Assembly (NCBI GenBank): GCA_964291465.2 | Contig: OZ219937.1 | Span: 62,001-126,000, forward strand | Reading direction: 5' to 3' | DNA length: 64,000 nucleotides | From: JAGWBJ01 sp964291465 | Lineage (GTDB): Bacteria > Chloroflexota > Dehalococcoidia > Lucifugimonadales > JAGWBF01 | In this document: positions 27,427 through 33,291 of the stretch, in pieces | Layout: every line of letters begins with the position of its first letter | Position numbering within the stretch: position 1 is the stretch's first letter | Made by a program: the position numbers and the translations under genes | The notes under the pieces: generated by a model | What the model was told of the DNA's origin: nothing | The model's input: only the letters and a program-made list of their open reading frames with translations | Databases searched by the model: none

Positions 27427-27966
27427 TCATATTGCCCCCGTCGTTACGTAGTTGGCAAACTTGATGCAGAACCTGTAAAGTTCGTCTGCTCGAATCTCAG
27501 CCCGCCATACGTACGTTTCGGAGTCAGCTGAAGTAGCATGGCGCATTCTTATTGTCACTTCTGAGAATTCTCGGCTGTCTGAAGAGAACCAGATATGCCC
27601 ATGCGCCACTGCGTTCCGTATGTGCTTGACCAACTGGAACAACGTTACTGATTTGGCGTGGGGGTCCTGATCATTCTGGGTTTCTTTCCATTCAGGCCAA
27701 CATTCACTGTAAAGGTCATCCAAGGGTACGCTAAGCAGGCAGTCTGTCGCCAATGGGGGTTTGCTCTCATATGGCAAGACGACAAGCCCATAGAGTGAAG
27801 TCACCAGTTGAGTCACTGGATGGATTGCCTTCTTGGGGTCGTCGTCGTAAGACTGTTTAACGTAGAGTAGATTATTGAGAGCTCGCTTAACAATGCCTGA
27901 CCGAAAGGGCTGATAGTTTCGTGTTTCAAGAGCCATTCTATCCCTCCCAATGGCTTGCGACGCCAT
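27427..27966 (-). CDS. HEPN-family protein (pEK499_p136-like)
   Basis: A 179-residue soluble protein with lower G+C than its surroundings. The C-terminal half contains HIRNAVAHGHI, which matches the HEPN RNase signature R-x4-H. HEPN proteins of this kind are often RNA-cleaving toxins or defence effectors, but no antitoxin or nucleotidyltransferase gene is adjacent here. Start ATG at 27966; an in-frame ATG at 27934 is an alternative. The gene is flanked by intergenic repeats, consistent with an acquired element. Motif-based call; function not demonstrated. Confidence 0.6.
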   Translation of the reverse strand: MASQAIGRDRMALETRNYQPFRSGIVKRALNNLLYVKQSYDDDPKKAIHPVTQLVTSLYGLVVLPYESKPPLATDCLLSVPLDDLYSECWPEWKETQNDQDPHAKSVTLFQLVKHIRNAVAHGHIWFSSDSREFSEVTIRMRHATSADSETYVWRAEIRADELYRFCIKFANYVTTGAI

Positions 27967-28109
27967 CCCATCCGCTACATACTAAGGCCTAGCATCCGCT
28001 ACAAGCAAACGGAACCTGCGCACGCACCGAGGCCTGGAGCGAAGTGCACAACTCGGTTTTGCCTGGCTTCCGTCTCTCTCCCGCGAAACGAGACACCTGG
28101 ATAACCGTC

Positions 28110-28129
28110 ATACCCGCGAAAGCGGGTAT
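28110..28129. repeat. REP-like palindrome
   Basis: ATACCCGC and GCGGGTAT form a perfect eight-base stem around GAAA. The flanking context (GTCATACCCGCGAAAGCGGG, then TATCCA) matches a dispersed palindromic repeat type that recurs in many bacterial genomes. Only one copy is in this window. Confidence 0.65.
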
Positions 28130-28239
28130 CCAATTCCGGGGCTTTAGGCACGAGCAGCGTTCCCCTCCAGACCGTCGTCCCGGTGACACCCGCCCCTTCC
28201 CAACCCCCCAACCTCGCCCTACCATAGTGCCTATCCATT

Positions 28240-28337
28240 CTCCCTCTCCCCGAGGGAGAGGGCAGGGGTGAGGGCTAGTTCTCCCTCTCCCTGGGGGAGA
28301 GGGCAGGGGTGAGGGCTAAGGGCATGGGTGAGGGCTA
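28240..28337. repeat. Tandem CCCTCTCCC/GGGAGAGGG palindromic repeats
   Basis: Two near-identical copies of about 37 bases (28240-28276 and 28281-28317). Each has CTCCCTCTCCC facing GGGAGAGGG, followed by CAGGGGTGAGGGCTA. A third, partial copy keeps only the right end (28320-28337, ATGGGTGAGGGCTA). The pattern belongs to a common class of intergenic repeats with hairpin potential. Confidence 0.7.
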
Positions 28338-28414
28338 AATGGGAGAAAATGAGAGGAAATGAGAGGGAAACCGAAAATTCCGGCAACGATAAACCCATCC
28401 AGGAGAACACCGAT

Positions 28415-28729
28415 ATGAATGCCATCAGAGCCCGCGTCTACGCACTCCGCAGGAAAATGGCCCGCCCCCTCGCCGTCCTGCGCCTCTATCGCTTGGTCTA
28501 CGAGTACTGTATCCAGTACCACGCCGCCTTGGTCGAGCGCCTCGCCCCGCCCGACGGTCGCGCCTTCATAGACCGGGTGGTCTCCGCCGGCTACGGGCTA
28601 CCCACCTTCATGGCGGTCCACAAATACCTGGAGAGGTGTCTCGGCCGGGGCGCCGAGCCCGACGTCGATACCCTCCTCCACACCCTCCTCCCCTGGTCCC
28701 GGTGCTACCCCACTCCCCGGCTCGGCTAG
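28415..28729 (+). CDS. Hypothetical protein, 104 residues
   Basis: Short open frame beginning MNAIRARVYALRRKMARP, with AGGAG nine bases before the ATG. It is basic at the N-terminus, with several aromatic residues in the middle (LYRLVYEYCIQYH), and has no signal peptide or known motif. It follows directly on the repeat region. Codon usage is compatible with coding, but I do not recognise a family; it may be a chance frame. Confidence 0.4.
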   Translation: MNAIRARVYALRRKMARPLAVLRLYRLVYEYCIQYHAALVERLAPPDGRAFIDRVVSAGYGLPTFMAVHKYLERCLGRGAEPDVDTLLHTLLPWSRCYPTPRLG

Positions 28730-28751
28730 GTGAGGGGGACGAGAGCACATC

Positions 28752-28780
28752 TTGTAACGGCTCCCCATGTGGAGTAGACT
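28752..28780 (+). promoter_or_regulatory. Possible promoter of the selenoprotein operon
   Basis: TTGTAA (28752-28757) and TAGACT (28775-28780) are 17 bases apart. Transcription would start near 28787, only a few bases before the ATG at 28794, or 25 before the ATG at 28812. No Shine-Dalgarno sequence precedes either ATG, so a leaderless start is possible. Confidence 0.4.
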
Positions 28781-28793
28781 GATACATAGAATT

Positions 28794-29204
28794 ATGGTAG
28801 ACCATACACGTATGGAAGGGTCCGGAGTCCACTCCAGCGTCGCCGAAACCGTTGGGGACGTCGGAGAGCCGGCGAGCCTGGCCCAGGTGCAAGACCTGTT
28901 CAGGGCTGCGCTGCCCGGGGAGCCGCGGCTCAAGATGCTCCGCGGCTTCAAGCTGGACTTCTCCGGCAACCCGGACTTCCACAAGGTGTACTTCTCGGCC
29001 CGGTGCGACTGCGGGACCGCCGCCCTGCTCAGCGTGGAGGTGGACCGTGCCAAGAGCCTGCCCCAGGTCGAAGAGGCCCTCCCGGGCCTGACGGAGCACC
29101 TGAAGAGGAAGGTCGACCAGTTCCAGGCCATGTCCTGCGAGATGCACTCCATGATGAGGACCGGCAAGACACAGGCCAAGCCCGCAACGGGAGCCGGCGC
29201 ATGA
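28794..29204 (+). CDS. Unrecognised protein encoded upstream of the seleno-FTR
   Basis: A 136-residue soluble protein with no family I can name. The core runs from about residue 45 (PRLKMLRGFKLDFSGNP) through YFSARCDCGTAALLSVEVD to a helical C-terminal part ending in QFQAMSCEMHSMM. Cysteines in CDC and SCEMH could bind metal or act as thiols. Its stop overlaps the start of the FTR homologue (ATGA at 29201-29204), so the two are translationally coupled and it is a candidate partner in the same redox pathway. Starts at 28794 or 28812 are both possible; 28767 lies before the probable promoter's -10 site. Confidence 0.6.
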   Translation: MVDHTRMEGSGVHSSVAETVGDVGEPASLAQVQDLFRAALPGEPRLKMLRGFKLDFSGNPDFHKVYFSARCDCGTAALLSVEVDRAKSLPQVEEALPGLTEHLKRKVDQFQAMSCEMHSMMRTGKTQAKPATGAGA

Positions 29205-29638
29205 CGGAAAAGAAGAAGCTGAGCTACGAGAAGGCCCTCGAAGGCACGATAAAGTTCTCCGAGAGGTACGTGGAGCGCGGCGAGTACGAGTTCTTCCCCG
29301 AAGCCGAGGTGGTCAAGGTCGTCCAGGAGGGCCTGGCCAAGAACCAGGTGGAGCACGGCTACCGCTACTGCCCTTGAATGCCCCTGAGCGGCGATCCCGT
29401 GGAGGATCGCAAGAAGATCTGCCCCTGCGACAGGCACCACGAGGACATAGAGAGGGACGGCTTCTGCATTTGAATGTTCTTCGTCAGCGAGGAGTTCCTT
29501 CGCAAGTACGAAGAGGGTGAAGAGACAGTCCAGACCATCGACGAGGCCGTCAAGCCCGGCGAGGGCCTGTTCGACCAGGAGTACGAGTCCAAGGCCGACC
29601 GGAAGGGCCGGCAACGATCAAAAGAGGGAGAAGCCTGA
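29201..29638 (+). CDS. Ferredoxin:thioredoxin reductase catalytic-chain homologue with two selenocysteines
   Basis: Predicted 145-residue iron-sulfur disulfide reductase read through two in-frame TGA codons (29375-29377 = U59; 29471-29473 = U91) to a TGA stop at 29636. FTR catalytic chains carry CPC, CPC and CHC motifs. In Synechocystis FTR, C57 and C87 form the active disulfide, and C55, C74, C76 and C85 bind the [4Fe-4S] cluster. Here the motifs are C57-P-U59, C74-P-C76 and C89-I-U91: all four cluster ligands are cysteine and both catalytic positions are TGA. Flanking residues (GDPVEDRKKICPC, then HHEDIERDGFC) match bacterial and archaeal FTR-like proteins. Hairpins follow both codons. The histidine of CHC is isoleucine. 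It overlaps the genes on both sides. TGA as tryptophan is excluded by TGA stops elsewhere. Confidence 0.88.
29391..29410 (+). promoter_or_regulatory. SECIS-like hairpin for Sec59
   Basis: A perfect seven-pair stem, GCGATCC with GGATCGC, encloses the loop CGTGGA. It begins 13 bases after the TGA at 29375, placing the loop 21-26 bases downstream, within the range usual for bacterial SECIS elements recognised by SelB. The loop contains G and T residues as expected. It lies inside the coding sequence. Confidence 0.7.
29477..29513 (+). promoter_or_regulatory. SECIS-like hairpins for Sec91
   Basis: Two overlapping candidates follow the TGA at 29471. The nearer pairs TTCTTCG (29477-29483) with CGAGGAG (29488-29494) around TCAG, but its loop is only 11-14 bases from the TGA. 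The farther pairs CTTCG (29498-29502) with CGAAG (29509-29513) around CAAGTA, with its loop 30-35 bases downstream, inside the usual window. The second is the better candidate. Confidence 0.5.
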
Positions 29639-29877
29639 TGGACGACATCATCGTCTACACATCCGACGGTTGAGGCCCCTGCCACATGGTGAAAGTGTAC
29701 CTTTCACGCAAGGGAATACCCTTCATCGAGAAGAACATCTCGCAGGACGAAGAGGCGCGCAACAACCTGCTGGCCATGGGGCACCGGAGCACTCCCGTGA
29801 CCACCATGAAAGACCAGAAGGTGGTGGGATACAGCCCGCCCAAGCTGGACGCGGCGCTCCAGGCGGCCGGGTTCTGA
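29638..29877 (+). CDS. Glutaredoxin/NrdH-like selenoprotein (UGPC active site)
   Basis: Thioredoxin-fold disulfide reductase of 79 residues with an in-frame TGA at codon 12 (29671-29673). The N-terminus is MDDIIVYTSDG, then U12-G-P-C15, the place of the CxxC of glutaredoxins. Downstream, KGIPFIEKNI and STPVT (with the cis-proline) are typical of the glutaredoxin/NrdH family, and the length fits. The ATG overlaps the FTR stop by one base (TGATG). A perfect hairpin follows the TGA. A conventional gene caller would start at 29686 and lose the active site. It is probably reduced by the seleno-FTR encoded upstream, itself served by ferredoxin; that link is inferred from gene order. Confidence 0.88.
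29689..29707 (+). promoter_or_regulatory. SECIS-like hairpin for the seleno-glutaredoxin
   Basis: A perfect seven-pair stem, GTGAAAG with CTTTCAC, encloses the loop TGTAC. The loop lies 23-27 bases after the TGA at 29671 and contains a G-T step, as in known bacterial SECIS loops. It is wholly within the coding sequence. Confidence 0.72.
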
Positions 29878-30012
29878 CGGCCCGTCAGCCCTTTTCCCTC
29901 ACCGTCCCGCGCCTTCCATGAACGCCCAACCTCGACCCATGTCGTCCGACAATGTCCGCCCTGACGGCGACACATGGTATTGCCAGCCTGTGCCCATCGG
30001 GAGCGCGGGCCG

Positions 30013-31047
30013 TTGAAGGACGTGCTGGTCACGGGCGGCGCCGGCTTCCTGGGCATGGAGCTGGTGCGGACCCTGATGGCGGCGGGCCTCAGGCCAAGGG
30101 TCCTGGACATCAACGACCCCAACGACCCCCGCGTCGACGACAGCATCGACTTCACCAGGGGGGACGTCCGGGACGCCTCCACGGTGTCCCAGGTCACCCG
30201 GGGCGTGGACACCGTGTTCCATCTCGCCGCCGCCGTGCTGCCCACCCGGGGCAAGGCCAACTACACCTCCATCAACACCGGCGGGACGCGCAACGTTCTG
30301 CGGGCCTGTATGGACCACGGCGTCCGGCACGTGGTGCACATCTCGACGAGCGCCATCTACGGCATCCCCAAGACGCTGCCCGTCACCGAGGAGACCGAGC
30401 TGCGGCCCATGGGCTACTACGGCAACGCCAAGCACGAGGGCGAGCTGGAGGTATACAGAGCCCGGCAGCAGGGCTTGAAGGTGAGCATCCTGCGGCCGCG
30501 CACCATCATCGGCACCGAGCGTCTGGGCATCTTCCACATCCTGTTCGACTGGATCAAGGCCGGCAAGCGCATCCCCATCATCGGCTCCGGCGACAACCTG
30601 TTCCAGTTCATCAGCGCCAGGGACGTGGTCTCGGCGTCCATCCTGGCCGCGGAGAAGCAGGCCGACGACGACTTCAACATCGGCGCCGAAGAGTTCTCCA
30701 CCGTGCGGGGCGACCTGGAGTCCCTGGTGCGCCACGCCGGGTCGGGCTCCAGGGTCGTGTCCATCCCAGCCCTCATGGCCAAGGCTCCCCTCCAGGTGCT
30801 GGACCTGATGAGGCTCTCCCCCCTTATGGACTGGCAGTACAAGGTGGCCGACAAGCCCTTCTACTTCGACATTGGCAAGGCCAAGCGGGAGCTCGGCTGG
30901 CAGCCCCAGGACAGCAACGCCGGCATGTTCATCGACTCCTACGACTGGTACGTTCGCGAGTATACCGACACCGCCTCCGCCTACGGCTCCACCCACCGGC
31001 AGGCGGTCCGGCAGCGGGCCCTTCGGCTGCTGAGAAAGGTCCTCTGA
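30013..31047 (+). CDS. NAD-dependent epimerase/dehydratase (extended SDR)
   Basis: Nucleotide-sugar or steroid-like substrate oxidoreductase of the extended short-chain dehydrogenase type. The N-terminal Rossmann motif is VTGGAGFLG, and the active-site region is STSAIYG with Y-x3-K in YYGNAKHE. I chose the TTG at 30013 (GGGAG nine bases upstream), which places the nucleotide motif at the N-terminus as usual and gives 344 residues; ATG at 29974 adds 13 residues. The sugar transferase gene follows after seven bases, so a role in cell-surface polysaccharide synthesis is likely. The substrate is not predictable. Confidence 0.85.
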   Translation: MKDVLVTGGAGFLGMELVRTLMAAGLRPRVLDINDPNDPRVDDSIDFTRGDVRDASTVSQVTRGVDTVFHLAAAVLPTRGKANYTSINTGGTRNVLRACMDHGVRHVVHISTSAIYGIPKTLPVTEETELRPMGYYGNAKHEGELEVYRARQQGLKVSILRPRTIIGTERLGIFHILFDWIKAGKRIPIIGSGDNLFQFISARDVVSASILAAEKQADDDFNIGAEEFSTVRGDLESLVRHAGSGSRVVSIPALMAKAPLQVLDLMRLSPLMDWQYKVADKPFYFDIGKAKRELGWQPQDSNAGMFIDSYDWYVREYTDTASAYGSTHRQAVRQRALRLLRKVL

Positions 31048-31054
31048 GCGGCCG

Positions 31055-31756
31055 GTGAAGGACGACCTTCCCGAGCTGCCCCTCTGGGTCTACGGCAAGC
31101 GGGGGCACTCCCGCGAGACCCTGGCCATCACCGAAAAGGAAGCCGCCGGCTACCTCCTGAAGCGGCCCTGCGACGCCCTTCTGGCCCTGGTGGGCCTCAT
31201 GATCGCCGCACCCCTGTGGATACTCTTCTCCCTGGCCATCAAGCTGGAGGACCGGGGCCCCGTTTACTTCACTCAGGAGCGGTGGGGCAGGGACATGGGC
31301 AGGATACGCGTGTACAAGTTCCGGAGCATGGTCCCCAACGCCGTGGAGCGTTTCGGCAACGTCCAGGCCCAGGAACACGACCCCAGGGTCACCCGGGTCG
31401 GGCGTCTGCTCAGGGCCACCAGCCTGGACGAGATGCCCCAGCTCCTGAACATCCTGAAGGGCGACATGAGCTGGGTGGGGCCGAGGGCATTGCCCATCGA
31501 CGAGGTGCAGGTGCAGGAGGAGGGGGACCTGGCCGACGAGGCGATACCCGGCTTCGAGGCGCGCTCGCGGCTGCGACCGGGCCTCACGGGCATCGCCCAG
31601 ATATTCGCCTCCAGGGACGTGCCCAGGGAGCAGAAGTACAGGTTCGACGCCGTCTACGCCGGGAGCCAGGGCCCATGGATGGACGCCCGGCTGATCCTGC
31701 TGTCCCTCTGGATCACCCTACGCGCCCGCTGGGAGGCCCGGGGGAGCAAGATCTAG
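31055..31756 (+). CDS. Undecaprenyl-phosphate sugar phosphotransferase (initiating glycosyltransferase)
   Basis: Membrane enzyme that transfers a sugar-1-phosphate to undecaprenyl phosphate to start exopolysaccharide or O-antigen synthesis. The 233-residue protein corresponds to the catalytic bacterial sugar transferase domain (WcaJ/PglC-like). KRPCDALLALVGLMI leads into the single hydrophobic segment, and VYKFRSMV, TSLDEMPQLLNILKGDMSWVGPR and RPGLTGIAQI are signature segments. It starts with GTG, seven bases after the epimerase stop. Confidence 0.92.
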   Translation: MKDDLPELPLWVYGKRGHSRETLAITEKEAAGYLLKRPCDALLALVGLMIAAPLWILFSLAIKLEDRGPVYFTQERWGRDMGRIRVYKFRSMVPNAVERFGNVQAQEHDPRVTRVGRLLRATSLDEMPQLLNILKGDMSWVGPRALPIDEVQVQEEGDLADEAIPGFEARSRLRPGLTGIAQIFASRDVPREQKYRFDAVYAGSQGPWMDARLILLSLWITLRARWEARGSKI

Positions 31757-31779
31757 CGTCCCAGGGTCGGGCCCTCGGC

Positions 31780-31809
31780 TTGTTCGCCAACTTGGGCGCG
31801 TGTTATGCT
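31780..31809 (+). promoter_or_regulatory. Possible promoter of tRNA-Arg
   Basis: TTGTTC (31780-31785) and TATGCT (31804-31809) are 18 bases apart. Transcription would begin a few bases before the tRNA at 31822. Confidence 0.4.
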
Positions 31810-31821
31810 AGTCGTTGGTCC

Positions 31822-31896
31822 GCCCCCGTAGCTCAGAGGATAGAGCACTGGCCTCCGGAGTCAGGTGCGGGAGTTCGAGTCTCCCCGGGGGTACCA
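31822..31896 (+). tRNA. tRNA-Arg, anticodon CCG
   Basis: Full cloverleaf. Acceptor GCCCCCG pairs with CGGGGGT (terminal G-T). The D-arm stem is GCTC/GAGC, the anticodon stem CTGGC/GTCAG with loop CTCCGGA (anticodon CCG, reading CGG), and the T-arm GGGAG-TTCGAGT-CTCCC. The discriminator is A, and CCA is encoded at 31894-31896. The accessory region begins just downstream, but I found no duplicated tRNA end. Confidence 0.95.
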
Positions 31897-32064
31897 TTTA
31901 CCGGCATTTCGGCGCCTGGTCCTTCATAGCAACTTGGATTCTTCCTCCTACAGTCGGTGAAGGGCGCTTTCTGGGCTCGGCGTGTCCATTCTTCGGTAGC
32001 CAACACTTTGCCCACCTAGCCCCAGCGTTGAAGGCGCCCCAATGATGGGCAAGAGTCGTTAGGC

Positions 32065-33285
32065 CTATCCGAGGATTTCATCCACCAGAGAGAGCCCGGA
32101 TTCCAATTTAGCGCGCCAGTCGTCCTGCGGGTGGCGCACGGCGTTGGTGCATATGCGAAACAGGCAGACTGCCTCTCGCAGATTGAGTTCTTGCTCATGC
32201 CACCCGAACCGGTCGAGGGCGGCGGACCTGAACTCATCCAGGTAATGCGGGGTAGCGTCGGCGTCTCTCTGACGGCCGAACCTCGACCTCCACCGCAGAT
32301 GGGCAATGAAATTCCCCACGTCAAGCATGGGGTCACCCGGACCGGCTTCTTCGAAGTCCACCAGCGCCATGTCTTCATTTGGTAGTACCAGAATCTGGTC
32401 ATCGTAGAAGTCGTTGTGCCCAAGGGCGGAGGGACGCCATGATTCCACAAACGGGTCCAGCAGCTTGGTGATTCTCCTCAACGAGACTGACGCCGCGTCG
32501 GTGTCTCGGACGAGGTGTACGAAACTCCTCTTGGCCCTGCGATAGGCGCCGGACAGGTTGAAGGGCTGCCTCGCGAGACCCTCGTCAGGCTGGGCCCACA
32601 GGGTCTCGAGCCGGTCAAGAATGGGAATGGGACCGGGCTGCGCACCCCGGCGAATGAGGCGCCTCAGGTTCTTGCCTGGAATTTCTGACATCCATACCAC
32701 AGCTCCGTCAGTCCAATGTCCTGCGATTCGAGGCGCCACGAAGCGCGACCGGGCGATGACTTCCCAGCCACCGAGAAATGGCGACAGGGTGTGCGGTCTC
32801 ATCACTCTTGCAAAGAACCTCGTCCTGCCGACGTGGTGCCGCAACACCGCCCGATTACCAGGCCGGTAACGCACTATCTCCACCCGCATTCTCCGTGCCC
32901 CGACCGCGAGGACATGCCTATTGACCAACCTGAGGGCAGCCTCGGGATCGACGGCCTGGCCCAGTCCGGGCAGGCTTTGGTCGTGAGGGAACTGGAAGAC
33001 TTCAGCGGGTCTTCCCCGCTCGACCCTTGCAATGAAGTGCTGCCAGGGCAAGTAAGTCTCCGGACCCCATTCGACCAAGTAGCTTACGATGTCCACTCTG
33101 CCTGGTGTGTGGCTGACCTGGCGAACGCGAAACCGCTCCGGAACTGGGTAGTCCTCTCCCAAGAGCGAGGAACAAGCCGAGTAGACCCACTCCGGGCTGA
33201 AGAGCTTCTGCAAGTCGCTCAGGCCAGGGTCTTCGGGGAAATCGACTGTGGGATATAGCGGCGGCGGCGATACTGAGCTGACCAT
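32065..33285 (-). CDS. Aminoglycoside-phosphotransferase-fold kinase
   Basis: A 406-residue protein of the APH/choline-kinase fold. The catalytic loop reads LGHNDFYDDQILV (H-N-D with a downstream metal-binding position) and the metal-binding aspartate is in LVDFEEAGPGDPMLDVGNF. The N-terminal lobe is less conserved. Members phosphorylate small molecules such as antibiotics, sugars or homoserine; the substrate cannot be read from sequence. It ends near the tRNA gene and starts seven bases from the acidic repeat-protein gene. Confidence 0.78.
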   Translation of the reverse strand: MVSSVSPPPLYPTVDFPEDPGLSDLQKLFSPEWVYSACSSLLGEDYPVPERFRVRQVSHTPGRVDIVSYLVEWGPETYLPWQHFIARVERGRPAEVFQFPHDQSLPGLGQAVDPEAALRLVNRHVLAVGARRMRVEIVRYRPGNRAVLRHHVGRTRFFARVMRPHTLSPFLGGWEVIARSRFVAPRIAGHWTDGAVVWMSEIPGKNLRRLIRRGAQPGPIPILDRLETLWAQPDEGLARQPFNLSGAYRRAKRSFVHLVRDTDAASVSLRRITKLLDPFVESWRPSALGHNDFYDDQILVLPNEDMALVDFEEAGPGDPMLDVGNFIAHLRWRSRFGRQRDADATPHYLDEFRSAALDRFGWHEQELNLREAVCLFRICTNAVRHPQDDWRAKLESGLSLVDEILG

Positions 33286-33291
33286 GACGGC

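Larger units (their letters stand above)
27967..28414. other. Repeat-rich intergenic region
   Basis: About 450 bases without a convincing gene. It contains the 20-base palindrome at 28110-28129 and the tandem CCCTCTCCC-type repeats at 28240-28337. Short open frames here arise from the repeats. Confidence 0.6.

Noticed and set aside
29375..29673. TGA read as tryptophan (code change)
   Set aside because: TGA serves as stop in many genes here, including nuoJ, korA and ltaE, and tryptophan is encoded by TGG throughout. Tryptophan would also make no sense in CPx motifs.
29201..29877. TGA codons as random sequencing errors or pseudogene stops
   Set aside because: All three lie exactly at catalytic cysteine positions in an otherwise perfect frame with overlapping gene starts, and each is followed by a hairpin. 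Errors elsewhere in the window are indels, not substitutions at functional sites.
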